The translations under genes were made by a program, and so were the position numbers. Positions 1-9,845 of a stretch of DNA of 51,258 nucleotides are shown one piece after another; position 1 is the stretch's first letter, and each line of letters opens with the position of its first letter. This DNA comes from Candidatus Berkelbacteria bacterium (GTDB lineage: Bacteria; Patescibacteriota; UBA1384; JACPKC01), in the NCBI GenBank assembly GCA_016198415.1, contig JACQIO010000014.1, positions 1-51,258 on the forward strand. The letters run 5' to 3'. The notes beneath the pieces are model-generated. The model made no database searches. It worked only from the letters and a program-made list of their open reading frames with translations, and was not told where the DNA came from.

Positions 1-131
1 AGCTTGGGCAGCGTGACGGAGTTGAGATGGGGCTTCAGCATCTGGCGACGGGCCTCGATGAGCTCGAGCCAAGTGCGCTCGCTCAGCGGCTTGGTCCGCA
101 CGAGCAGTTTCAGTCCAGTGGTCGCGGGCAT
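1..131 (-). CDS. hypothetical protein, partial (runs off left edge)
   Basis: Reverse-strand ATG at 131 (MPATTGLKLLVRTKPLSERTWLELIEARRQMLKPHLNSVTLPK...) preceded by GAGGAGGTCAAGGGT; open to the window edge. Confidence 0.5.
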   Translation of the reverse strand, partial: MPATTGLKLLVRTKPLSERTWLELIEARRQMLKPHLNSVTLPK

Positions 132-227
132 ACCCTTGACCTCCTCATGTAAACTAGGGAGGCGTACCTCCCTGCACCTCTTCTCTACGGACAAACCACG
201 CCACGGTCAAGCGGCCAGCACAGTTTG

Positions 228-258
228 AAGGCCCGAGACAGTCACCGTCTCGGGCCTT
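228..258 (-). terminator. hairpin terminator downstream of 262-1059 gene
   Basis: AAGGCCCGAGAC-AGTCACC-GTCTCGGGCCTT, 12-bp perfect stem right after the stop codon at 262. Confidence 0.6.
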
Positions 259-261
259 CGC

Positions 262-1059
262 CTACTCGCGGACGATGAGACCGCTCGGGCGCTCGACCCA
301 AGCGGGCACATGTCCTGCCAACTGCTCAATTTGGGCCGCATCGGCTGCCACGACGCGCTCGACTGCCTCGTACTCGCCACCCGTCTTGCGCATCTGGGCC
401 AGTTGTCGGAGTTGGCCGGCATCGAAGAGGAAACGCTGCCGGACTGGGGCCGGCACCTCCTCGCAGCCCTCAATCCCATGGAACCATGGGGCGCAGGCGC
501 CGAAGGCGGCGTTGCCCCAACCGTAGGCCCAGTTGCCCAGACGTTCCAACGCTGCGTGCGTCTCGGCCTCCGGCAGATCGGCACAGAGCCTGAGCCGCCT
601 GCCCCGGTAGAAGCTGCGCAAGCAGCGCCGGCAGAGGAAGCCGAGGAACTGGAGATCGTAGAACCAAGCGGCCTCACCAAGACCGTCACGGAGCGTTAGC
701 ACGGACTGCCGCAACTGCGCCGAGGCCAGCCACCAGTGTCGAGCCTCTTCCAGCGGTCCCTCAATCTCCAGGCGTTCCAAGGTCAGGACCGCTCGGCCCT
801 CACCCCGAATCTGGCCGATGGCGTAGCCGAGGTACTCCCAGTACGCCCGGCACATCTCCCGGTGCCAGATGGAGCTTCTGAGATCGTGGAGGCTCATGCC
901 AACCCGATCGCAGTCGCGGCGGCGCTCGAGCGGGAAGACCCCGTCGGCGTAGGCGTAGCGAAGGAACTGCCACCGAGCCTCGGCATCGGTATCGAACCGT
1001 TCCAGAAGATCGGCCAACCGGACCCAGATCTCCGGTGCATCGCGGGGGAGCCGATCCAT
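262..1059 (-). CDS. hypothetical protein (265 aa)
   Basis: Long ORF, start preceded by GAAAGGGGGTGGTGCC, hairpin after stop. Confidence 0.7.
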   Translation of the reverse strand: MDRLPRDAPEIWVRLADLLERFDTDAEARWQFLRYAYADGVFPLERRRDCDRVGMSLHDLRSSIWHREMCRAYWEYLGYAIGQIRGEGRAVLTLERLEIEGPLEEARHWWLASAQLRQSVLTLRDGLGEAAWFYDLQFLGFLCRRCLRSFYRGRRLRLCADLPEAETHAALERLGNWAYGWGNAAFGACAPWFHGIEGCEEVPAPVRQRFLFDAGQLRQLAQMRKTGGEYEAVERVVAADAAQIEQLAGHVPAWVERPSGLIVRE

Positions 1060-1137
1060 GGCACCACCCCCTTTCGGAGTATTAGAGAGCCCCTTGGGAG
1101 TACCAAGTGGCTACGGGTTCGTCAAGGGAGCGAGGGG

Positions 1138-1863
1138 TTAGCGCGGCCCGGGCCGGAAACCGCCCATCCCCTCGCGCCGACCGTCATCATCGGGGCGGGC
1201 TCTGGTGTAGCCCTCACGTTGGAGCACCGACTCACGCTGAAAGACATTGGTGCCGTGCGCTTCCCAGAGCCGATGCTGCTCGTCCCAAGAGATGGCGTAC
1301 GGATTGCCGGTCTTGCCGGCTCGGTACTGCCGATCGATTTCCGGGGATGGGAACGGGAACCGCTCGCTCCGAAGATCGTACGACGGCTTCCAGCCGTACT
1401 CCCTGAGATTGCCCAGATGCGGGATGAGGCCTTCTCGAACCATTCGCTCAAGCAGCTCGCTGGGGATCTGGTTGTGGCTGCCGGCGTTGAAGAACCCCAG
1501 GCCCATCAGCTCGCCCTGGTCGAGCCGAAGACTCCCCTCGGCCTGAAGCAGGTAGACGTCGTGGATGAGCCGATGTCCCTCAAACGTGAAGAGCTTCGGC
1601 GCCCAGTCGTCGGGCGTCTTCGGATCATGTTTCCAAGGAGTGATCCTCAGGTGGCGGCCGTACTCCTCTTTGAGTTCACGCAGCGCGGCGTCCCGGGAGT
1701 CTCGGTCGCCCTTCCTGGGCTCGATGCCTCCGCCGGGGAGTGAGTATTTGCCACTGGCTCGCTCAAGGCTGAGAAGAATGCTTCCGTAAGTTTTGTGGGG
1801 CTTCTTCCGACTCGTGTAGGGATAGACGACGACGGCGCGCCCGGTCCGTGGTTTGGGTGGCAT
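1138..1863 (-). CDS. NUDIX hydrolase domain protein
   Basis: Start MPPKPRTGRAVVVYPY; Nudix box GGGIEPRKGDRDSRDAALRELKEEYG. Confidence 0.8.
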   Translation of the reverse strand: MPPKPRTGRAVVVYPYTSRKKPHKTYGSILLSLERASGKYSLPGGGIEPRKGDRDSRDAALRELKEEYGRHLRITPWKHDPKTPDDWAPKLFTFEGHRLIHDVYLLQAEGSLRLDQGELMGLGFFNAGSHNQIPSELLERMVREGLIPHLGNLREYGWKPSYDLRSERFPFPSPEIDRQYRAGKTGNPYAISWDEQHRLWEAHGTNVFQRESVLQREGYTRARPDDDGRREGMGGFRPGPR

Positions 1864-1894
1864 GGAAGCTCCTTGCAAGTTTGGATCTGGACGC

Positions 1895-1984
1895 TGGCGG
1901 TGGGGGAGGGATTCGAACCCTCGAGGAGCTTGCGCCCCTACCGCCTTTCCAAGGCGGCGCACTCGGCCACTATGCGACCCCACC
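1895..1984 (-). tRNA. tRNA-Ser(GGA), CCA encoded
   Basis: Acceptor stem GGTGGGG/CCCCACC, anticodon loop CTTGGAAAG, long variable arm, GGTTCGAATCC T-arm, encoded CCA. Confidence 0.93.
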
Positions 1985-1987
1985 ACG

Positions 1988-3493
1988 CTACGGGAGCAGA
2001 TCGGTGATCTTACCGAGTTCGCCAGCGTCGTACAAGGGATTGTGAGGAACCGGCCGGATGGTGTAGGAGAGACTCCGATACTGCACGAGTGCCTCGTCGA
2101 CTGCCTGCCGGCTGGCACGATCAAAGGCTGACGAGCGAAACAACTGGTCGAACTCCCGGAGTTGTTCAGGCAGCTTGGATGTCTGCCCGGGACCCAGGGC
2201 AGGTGGTCGATGGGCCTGTTCACCAGGATAGTACGGCACGTGGAGCAGCATCAACAGATCGGCCAAAGGGAGCTCGACGACCTCGCGCTCACCCGGCGCC
2301 CCGGCCCGCTCGAGCATCACGATCGTGAACCCGATCGGTGTGCTGGCTGATCGAGGTAGACCTGTCCCCGCACGGTGGGTGAGTGGGCTTCTCCCCGGCT
2401 CACTCCGCTGGTCTTCGAGCTGGGCCGCCAGACCAGCCAGCGATCCGCGCCAGAGCCGGTGCGACTTGGCAAGACCGAAGATCTCGTGCCAGAGTGGCTC
2501 GGTGTCTCGCGGTCCGGCTGAGAAGGCAACGCGCCTCAGCTCTTCGCGGGCTTTGGTCAACGGAGTGTGCTCCCGGGGCCTCTGACGCCGGGCATCGAGC
2601 GAGACCGGCTCCTCTGGCGTTCGCGGCGGGAGGCTCCGAGGTCCCTTTGACTCAATCGGATCCAGGTGGTACTGGAGCACCCGACGAAAGCTCTTGGGGA
2701 ATCCCAGATCCCGGGCCCTTGCCCGCGCATCGTTGGCGAGTTTCGTGAGCTCTCGCTCATCGGCGCCATAGGACCGGTAGCCCTGCCACTCAGCTGCAAA
2801 TTCCTGGATCCGGTTGAGGAACCGGCTGTCTCGGAGTGGGTGCTCGGGCGTGATCCGTTCCGCCGAGCCAGCGAGCGTGGCGAGCAGCGTGGCGAGCGGG
2901 AGCTCGGCGACGCGCGTCTCGGTCACCACGGAGACGACCACTTCCCCTAAGCGGCTGATGCTCTCCAGATCGACCGCCAACCGGGCGAACACCGTGTCCG
3001 GCGTCAATCGGTCCTGACGAGTCAGTTCACCACGGCTGAAGGCGGCGAGGTCGGCGAGTGGCACAACTCGAACTACCTTGATGGCCGTACCAATCTGCGG
3101 ATCAACGGAGAACGACTGTTGCCACGCCGCCGCAGTCTTCTCGGGTCGGGAAAACTTCTGTCCGTCAAAGCGCTCAAGGCGAAGTTCAGGCGGATCCTCC
3201 CACTCGTCCAACGCTGGAAGATCCGCAGCCTGCAGCGGCCGATGCTGGCGGCGAGCCTGTTCCTCCCAGACCGTGGTGGTTCGCCGCTCCTCCAATAGTG
3301 CTTGGGGCGGTTGCGGGACGGGCGTGGGCGTGCAGTCGACCCACGTCTCGGGCTGCAGTTCCTGGAGCGTGTCCATGACCACGTCCGACTCGTCCGTCTT
3401 GGCCTGTGCCTCAGGTTGAGATCGGGCACGCCAGGTGGCCAGGTCGATCACCTTCTGGGGCACCTCCGGCGTTGGCGAGAAGCCGTCAATCAT
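1988..3493 (-). CDS. hypothetical protein (501 aa) with internal ELPLA(D/T)LL repeats
   Basis: Long ORF filling the gap between two tRNA-Ser genes; stop codon TAG at 1988-1990. Confidence 0.75.
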   Translation of the reverse strand: MIDGFSPTPEVPQKVIDLATWRARSQPEAQAKTDESDVVMDTLQELQPETWVDCTPTPVPQPPQALLEERRTTTVWEEQARRQHRPLQAADLPALDEWEDPPELRLERFDGQKFSRPEKTAAAWQQSFSVDPQIGTAIKVVRVVPLADLAAFSRGELTRQDRLTPDTVFARLAVDLESISRLGEVVVSVVTETRVAELPLATLLATLAGSAERITPEHPLRDSRFLNRIQEFAAEWQGYRSYGADERELTKLANDARARARDLGFPKSFRRVLQYHLDPIESKGPRSLPPRTPEEPVSLDARRQRPREHTPLTKAREELRRVAFSAGPRDTEPLWHEIFGLAKSHRLWRGSLAGLAAQLEDQRSEPGRSPLTHRAGTGLPRSASTPIGFTIVMLERAGAPGEREVVELPLADLLMLLHVPYYPGEQAHRPPALGPGQTSKLPEQLREFDQLFRSSAFDRASRQAVDEALVQYRSLSYTIRPVPHNPLYDAGELGKITDLLP

Positions 3494-3557
3494 CGATGAA
3501 CCTCACGGAGTATCGCCAGCATCGACTCTTCGTGTCGAGGCTGGCGAGTCGATACTT

Positions 3558-3649
<92 letters not shown>

Positions 3650-3737
3650 GAGAACCAGCGATGGTAGCAAGATTGCGTCCGGATGTCGATCCCTGCTTCC
3701 ATCTGTTACGATACATGGAAGCAGCCAGGAGGGGAAT

Positions 3738-4274
3738 GTGGCCAAACGACGAACAGAGCGACAACCAGCCTCGGCCGTTGACGAACTCTCGGGCGCCGAC
3801 GCCAGTGCCGAGTGGATTGCCTGGGAGGCTCCGGCCTACCGTCCCGCCCAGCGGGGCTGGTGGTGGTATGTGATCTTAGCGGTTGTGGCGGCCGTGGCCG
3901 TGGCGTACTTCTACGTCTATGACGATCGGAACTACTCGGCGATGGCCGTGGTCCTGGCAGCGCTCGTCTTACTCATCCAGCAGTCACGGGAGACGCCGCC
4001 AACGCTCCGCTACGAGCTGGGAGCACGAGGCTTCCAGGTGGGGGATCGACGCTACGGCTGGGATGAGCTGAAGAGTTTCTGGCTCTCTGAGGCTCAGTCC
4101 GGGGCGCACCACCTCTACCTTGAGACAACCAGCCGCTGGAACCCGGTCCAGACGATCCACTTGGCCAACGTCGAACCCGGCGACCTCCGCACCCGCTTGA
4201 GCCAACACCTTCCCGAACACCCCACCCGCGGCGAACTCTTCACCGATACGCTGATCCGCTGGTTCAAGCTCTAG
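3738..4274 (+). CDS. small membrane protein, about 178 aa, two TM segments
   Basis: GTG start (MAKRRTERQPASAVDE...), GGAGGGGAAT upstream; hydrophobic WWWYVILAVVAAVAVAYFYVY and AMAVVLAALVLLI. Confidence 0.7.
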   Translation: MAKRRTERQPASAVDELSGADASAEWIAWEAPAYRPAQRGWWWYVILAVVAAVAVAYFYVYDDRNYSAMAVVLAALVLLIQQSRETPPTLRYELGARGFQVGDRRYGWDELKSFWLSEAQSGAHHLYLETTSRWNPVQTIHLANVEPGDLRTRLSQHLPEHPTRGELFTDTLIRWFKL

Positions 4275-4342
4275 GATCGAACCCGTGATCTAGCCACGCA
4301 CTCCGTTTCCAGTAGTATCCAAGCAAAGGAGAAGGAGTGCTT

Positions 4343-5602
4343 ATGGATCGTGAACTCAACAATCTGATCGAGCAGGAAGCCACCCGCCAGCGGGACGGTC
4401 TAGAGATGATCCCGTCAGAAAACTACGTCTCCCGGGACGTCCTGGCCGCCCTTGGCTCGATCCTGACCAACAAGTACTCGGAAGGCTACCCGGGCAAACG
4501 CTACTACGGCGGCTGCGAGTTTGTGGACGGGATCGAAAACCTGGCGCGAGAACGGGCTCAGGCGCTCTTTGGCGTCACCCACGCCAACGTCCAACCCTAC
4601 TCCGGCTCCCCGGCCAACCTGGCAGTCTGCTTTGCCCTCTTGCAACCGGGCGAGACGCTGATGGGCATGCAGCTGGCCTCCGGCGGCCACATGACCCACG
4701 GCCTGGCGGTCAACTTCTCCGGCATCTACTACCATTCTGTCCAGTACACCGCCCGCGCCGATGGCTACCTGGATCTGGACGAGATGCGGGCACTCGCCAA
4801 GGCGCACCGGCCCAAGTTGATCATCGTTGGCGGCACGGCCTACCCCCGCGTCTACGAATGGGCCAAGTACAAAGAGATTGCTGACGAGGTCGGGGCTTAC
4901 CTGATGGCCGATATCTCTCACATTGCTGGCTTAGTGGTGGGCGGCGTCCACCCCTCGCCAGTGGGCATCGCCGATGTCATCACCACGACCACGCATAAGA
5001 CGCTGCGCGGTCCACGCGGGGCGATGATTCTCTGCGACGGCGAGCCGAGCAACTTCCTCAAGGCACCACCGGAGCAATCACGCCAGTACCTGCCGACGAT
5101 GATTGATCGCGCGATTATTCCGGGCCTGCAAGGTGGGCCACATAACCACCAGACGGCGGCAATCGCGGTGGCGCTCCACGAGGCGGCTCAACCCGAGTTC
5201 AAGACCTACGCGGCTCAGATTGTGGCGAACGCTCAGGCCTTAGCGATCGCCCTCATGGAACGGGGTTACACGCTCGTGACGGGTGGCACGGATAACCACC
5301 TGATGGTCGTCGATCTCACCAATAAAGGTATCACCGGTAAGCAAGCTGAGAAGGCCCTCGATGCCGCTGGCATCACCGTCAACAAGAACACCGTCCCCCG
5401 CGATCCCCGCAAACCCTTCGATCCATCCGGCATTCGCCTCGGCACGCCAGCGCTCACGAGTCGGGGGATGAAAGAGGCGGAGATGACCCAGATTGCCGAG
5501 TGGATCGACGACACCCTTTCGCATCGCGACGACGCCGATCGGCTTGAGGCGATCAAGCGAGAAATCGCCGACTTCACCCGCGGCTTCCCACTGCCGGCCT
5601 GA
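4343..5602 (+). CDS. glyA: serine hydroxymethyltransferase
   Basis: [23 protein letters not shown], and PLP lysine region [28 protein letters not shown]. Confidence 0.96.
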   Translation: MDRELNNLIEQEATRQRDGLEMIPSENYVSRDVLAALGSILTNKYSEGYPGKRYYGGCEFVDGIENLARERAQALFGVTHANVQPYSGSPANLAVCFALLQPGETLMGMQLASGGHMTHGLAVNFSGIYYHSVQYTARADGYLDLDEMRALAKAHRPKLIIVGGTAYPRVYEWAKYKEIADEVGAYLMADISHIAGLVVGGVHPSPVGIADVITTTTHKTLRGPRGAMILCDGEPSNFLKAPPEQSRQYLPTMIDRAIIPGLQGGPHNHQTAAIAVALHEAAQPEFKTYAAQIVANAQALAIALMERGYTLVTGGTDNHLMVVDLTNKGITGKQAEKALDAAGITVNKNTVPRDPRKPFDPSGIRLGTPALTSRGMKEAEMTQIAEWIDDTLSHRDDADRLEAIKREIADFTRGFPLPA

Positions 5603-5617
5603 GGTTCCACTCCCCAC

Positions 5618-5639
5618 CATTCCACTCGCGAGTGGAATG
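5618..5639. repeat. 22-bp perfect palindrome CATTCCACTCGCGAGTGGAATG
   Basis: Self-complementary, 3' of glyA. Confidence 0.8.
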
Positions 5640-5662
5640 TGAAATGTGAGGGCTCCGACCAG

Positions 5663-5714
5663 ACTTCCACCTCCCCAACATCCACTTCTCAAGTGGAAAT
5701 GGGGATGTGGAAGT
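5663..5714. repeat. nested inverted repeat (inner TCCACTT-CTC-AAGTGGA inside outer ACTTCCACCTCCCC/GGGGATGTGGAAGT)
   Basis: Read directly; outer arms match at 13 of 14 positions. Confidence 0.75.
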
Positions 5715-5735
5715 CGGTACGAACGGAGGCATGGT

Positions 5736-5759
5736 GAAGGCGGCCTTGCGGCCGCCTTC
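5736..5759 (-). terminator. GAAGGCGGCC-TTGC-GGCCGCCTTC hairpin, copy A
   Basis: 10-bp perfect stem, 3' of the minus-strand gene 5801-6313; no T-tract. Confidence 0.55.
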
Positions 5760-5800
5760 GATTGTGCCCTCCGGAACCCTCGGCTTCCCTCTCCAGACGC

Positions 5801-6313
5801 CTAGCGGGAATGGGGCGCGGTGCGCAGCATCCCGCGGATGTAGCGCTGCTCGTCCTCCGTCAACTGGTGGCTCAGGTCCTCGAGCAGTGCCACCGTCAAC
5901 TGGGACGGCGCATACCCCAGATCCCGAAGCTTGGTCTCCAAGTAGTGAGGGATGAAGTCGAGATGCCGGTAGATCCTTTGCCCAACGTGGCCAGGCGTCA
6001 GGACTACGTCCTCCCACCAGTCGACATCCCCCTTCAAGAAGTGGGTGTAGTGGATCGGGTGACGGAGTCTCCGAAACCCCTTCTCGACGACGGTCCGCAC
6101 CGCGGAACCGCTGATGCCGGCCGCTACACCGACCAAGCGCTGACTGAGGACGACGGCACCAGTCTCCACGTACAGCCCTCGGGCCAGGAAACGCTGCCTG
6201 GGCGTGAGCATCTTGAGCATCCGCTCCTCCACCTCGCCCATACCTTGATCACCGAGGAGTTCGAGAATCTCCTCCTCGGGGGACTCCCCGAAGACGGCTC
6301 TGAACAGCCGCAT
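5801..6313 (-). CDS. sigma-70 region-4-like / HTH protein, about 170 aa
   Basis: MRLFRAVFG...; LTPRQRFLARGLYVETGAVVLSQRLVGVAAGISGSAVRTVVEKGFRRLRHP resembles a sigma region-4 helix-turn-helix; GAAGGGAGG RBS. Confidence 0.6.
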   Translation of the reverse strand: MRLFRAVFGESPEEEILELLGDQGMGEVEERMLKMLTPRQRFLARGLYVETGAVVLSQRLVGVAAGISGSAVRTVVEKGFRRLRHPIHYTHFLKGDVDWWEDVVLTPGHVGQRIYRHLDFIPHYLETKLRDLGYAPSQLTVALLEDLSHQLTEDEQRYIRGMLRTAPHSR

Positions 6314-6452
6314 AATGCATCCTCCCTTCACGGGCAAGCAACCACAGGTGTTCTCACTGGATGCGCGTGATTGCTACCGAGATGTTATAGGACAAAGGGA
6401 AACCAGTGATTCTACCTGTCCTTCTTGGGTTGTCAAGTTGGACGTGGACGTA

Positions 6453-6477
6453 GAGAAGGCGGCCGGTTGGCCGCCTT
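6453..6477 (-). terminator. GAAGGCGGCC...GGCCGCCTTC hairpin, copy B (approximate ends)
   Basis: AGAAGGCGGCCGGTTGGCCGCCTTCGATTGTG, 3' of minus-strand gene 6507-7205. Confidence 0.5.
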
Positions 6478-6506
6478 CGATTGTGCTCTCCGCTCGCGCG
6501 CGGTCC

Positions 6507-7205
6507 TTAGCCCCTGGCGTCGGTCGGCCACCCGTTTCTCTCGTTGAGGCGTTCCCGCCACCGGACGACGTCCCGGACCTGGAAGACCGGGATTCCCGGG
6601 CAGGCCAGAGCGACCAGCTGGGCGTTCGACGGATTAGTCCAGATCTCGTTCACCATCTCCAGATCGTCCTGCTCCAAGCAGGTCTGGAAGCGGGTGTTGA
6701 CCAGGATGAGGCTGCCCTCGATCGCCCCCACGAGCTTGCCCACGCCCTGGACCTGCGCCGCCTCGAGATCGACGTACAGCTCTCCGGACTCTACGAGATT
6801 TCCACGTTGGATCTCGAGTAAGACGAGGTAGAGGTCGCCTTCGACGGACACGTTGCGGAGGTTGAGTCGTGCTCCCCGTCCGGCAAACGTCAGGTCGCGG
6901 ATGTCCAGGTCGCCTTCGACGGTCAAGCCCTCCAGATCGAGCGTGCCGAGGAAGACCTTCTGGCCGTTCGGCTCCATGTGCTCCGTACGGAACCTCGTGA
7001 GCCCCAGGTCGCCCTCGACGATCACCGAGCTTGGCAGACCCATGCTCTCGAGCGAGATGCGAATGACTATCTCTTTCCTTACGCTGCTCGCGCCCACTCG
7101 CGTGCCGAGCTCGTCCATCCTCGCCTTCTCCTCGTCGTAAGCGCGATCGAGCGCCGTGTCGAAGGCCTCCGTGAACGCTTCGGCCGAGATTCGCTGCTCC
7201 TCCAT
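6507..7205 (-). CDS. hypothetical strand-rich repeat protein (possible beta-solenoid)
   Basis: Repeating VEGDL / LDLEGLTVEGDLDIRDLTF / LNLRNVSVEGDLYLVLLEI / GELYVDLEAAQVQG; start MEEQRISAEAF. Confidence 0.55.
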   Translation of the reverse strand: MEEQRISAEAFTEAFDTALDRAYDEEKARMDELGTRVGASSVRKEIVIRISLESMGLPSSVIVEGDLGLTRFRTEHMEPNGQKVFLGTLDLEGLTVEGDLDIRDLTFAGRGARLNLRNVSVEGDLYLVLLEIQRGNLVESGELYVDLEAAQVQGVGKLVGAIEGSLILVNTRFQTCLEQDDLEMVNEIWTNPSNAQLVALACPGIPVFQVRDVVRWRERLNERNGWPTDARG

Positions 7206-7335
7206 GTGAGTATCCTCCTCCGTCAGATTCGAATAGGAAATGTACACCGTGCTCGGCTGTCGCCCGCACGGGACCAAAAAACGTACCTGAAGCGAACCTG
7301 GAAGTCAAGGGAACATGGATTGAGTGCGGACATGG

Positions 7336-7359
7336 TGAAGGCGGCCTTGCGGCCGCCTT
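7336..7359 (-). terminator. GAAGGCGGCC-TTGC-GGCCGCCTTC hairpin, copy C (approximate ends)
   Basis: Same hairpin as copy A, 3' of minus-strand sORF 7385-7558. Confidence 0.5.
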
Positions 7360-7384
7360 CGGTTGCGCCCTTCACCTCGCCCGG

Positions 7385-7558
7385 TTACTCCGGGCTGGAG
7401 AAGAGCTTGGGGAGGTTCTCGTCCGTCACATAGTGTTGGATGACCCGCAGGACGACCTCCTCCAGACTCAGGTCTGTGCGAGCAGCCACCCGTTCGAGCT
7501 GCTCCATGACCTCTGGACCTAGCTCATCCGGGCCAACGATGAGGATGATACCCGACAT
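7385..7558 (-). CDS. small hypothetical protein, 57 aa
   Basis: Not in the supplied ORF list; reads MSGIILIVGPDELGPEVMEQLERVAARTDLSLEEVVLRVIQHYVTDENLPKLFSSPE*. Confidence 0.5.
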   Translation of the reverse strand: MSGIILIVGPDELGPEVMEQLERVAARTDLSLEEVVLRVIQHYVTDENLPKLFSSPE

Positions 7559-7741
7559 GGCCCCTCCTCTGTTTCACCGCTTCCCTCGGTGCTCCGTACG
7601 GAGTCCTCCTCTGTCTACCAGAAACTCCCGGTGCTGGACAGGCTTGGGGTCTTCAAGTACGCTCGCCTGTCGATCTGAAGTGATGAGCTGGATCGGCATT
7701 AACATTCAGCATCCTATAGGTTCGAGGAGGAGGAAACGCGC

Positions 7742-8047
7742 ATGGCACGGTATAGCGTTGCCTGCCGAGGGGCCAATGGGGGCACGGTCGTCATCGCGGA
7801 AGCTCACTCTGAAGCCGGTCTGGATTTTCAGATTCGAGGCGCCATCGAGAAGGATCTTCGCAAAGGGTATCGGTGGAGCCGCAAAGAAGTGATCCTTGAG
7901 TTACGGCTCCGGTACGCTGCTCCTCAAGCCGAGATTCAGGCGGTCCACGTCGACGTCCACGCGCTACGAAAAGTCGATGGCTGCCTGCTCAAGGTCATGC
8001 ATTTCAACCTATTTGTGTACGATCGCGGCTTCAGAACAGACTGCTGA
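7742..8047 (+). CDS. hypothetical protein (101 aa)
   Basis: ATG preceded by GAGGAGGAGGAAACGCGC. Confidence 0.55.
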   Translation: MARYSVACRGANGGTVVIAEAHSEAGLDFQIRGAIEKDLRKGYRWSRKEVILELRLRYAAPQAEIQAVHVDVHALRKVDGCLLKVMHFNLFVYDRGFRTDC

Positions 8048-8116
8048 ACGCTCCTAACCGGAGCGTCACGAGCAACCCGCCTCAGTGGCGGGAGGAAAGG
8101 AGGTGGAGAGGTTATC

Positions 8117-8542
8117 ATGTTGATTCTCGAGAATCAAACCGTGCGTCACGCACGGCATTGGATGGATGTCATTGGGCAGCCAGACTGGGAGCCACTCGCG
8201 GCCGAACCCGACAACGTCGGCACCCTCACGCATGAGGTCAAGCCGATGCTCATAAAGCTGGTCTCTGCCAGGACCGACATCCCGGAGTGCGACCTGGAGT
8301 TGGGCGAGACCAAGGTCTCGCCCAAGAGTCGCCAGCTCATGATCACTGGGCCCGATCGGGTCCTGGCTCACTTCTGGGTCCTGAGCGAAACCCAACATAG
8401 ACTGGCGATGCACCTCGACATGGAGCAAGCAGAGCAGAAGCGCCGCGCCGCCGAATGGACCGAGACGGAGGCTACGGCCGGGCGAGAGCTCGCGCCGGGC
8501 ATCCAGCTTGGCGGGACCAACCCGCGCGCTCGGCACGGCTGA
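8117..8542 (+). CDS. hypothetical protein (141 aa)
   Basis: ATG preceded by AAAGGAGGTGG; palindrome downstream. Confidence 0.55.
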   Translation: MLILENQTVRHARHWMDVIGQPDWEPLAAEPDNVGTLTHEVKPMLIKLVSARTDIPECDLELGETKVSPKSRQLMITGPDRVLAHFWVLSETQHRLAMHLDMEQAEQKRRAAEWTETEATAGRELAPGIQLGGTNPRARHG

Positions 8543-8570
8543 GAGGACAACAGGGGGAAGGAACAGCAAG

Positions 8571-8596
8571 AGGCCCGGGGTGATCACCCCGGGCCT
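8571..8596 (+). terminator. 26-bp perfect palindrome AGGCCCGGGGTGATCACCCCGGGCCT
   Basis: Self-complementary, between convergent genes 8117-8542(+) and 8664-9731(-). Confidence 0.6.
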
Positions 8597-8615
8597 CCAC
8601 TCATGTCTCTAGTAT

Positions 8616-8636
8616 TTTCCACTTGACAAGTGGAAA
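8616..8636. repeat. TTTCCACTTG-A-CAAGTGGAAA palindrome
   Basis: 10-bp arms; same TTCCACTT core as the 5.6 kb palindromes. Confidence 0.7.
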
Positions 8637-8663
8637 GTGGGGGTCGTCGCTTGGCTGAGCGGC

Positions 8664-9734
<1,071 letters not shown>

Positions 9735-9845
9735 TCACCTCTTCATCGGCTCTGTCGATCCACACTCTACCACGACTGACGGGGTTTTTGTTCAAGCGCT
9801 TCCCACCCATGACAACTGACGCCGAACCAGGTATGATCCGGGCCG

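Noticed and set aside
736-1743. 335-aa plus-strand ORF
   Set aside because: Antisense to the NUDIX gene and the 265-aa gene; no recognisable motif.
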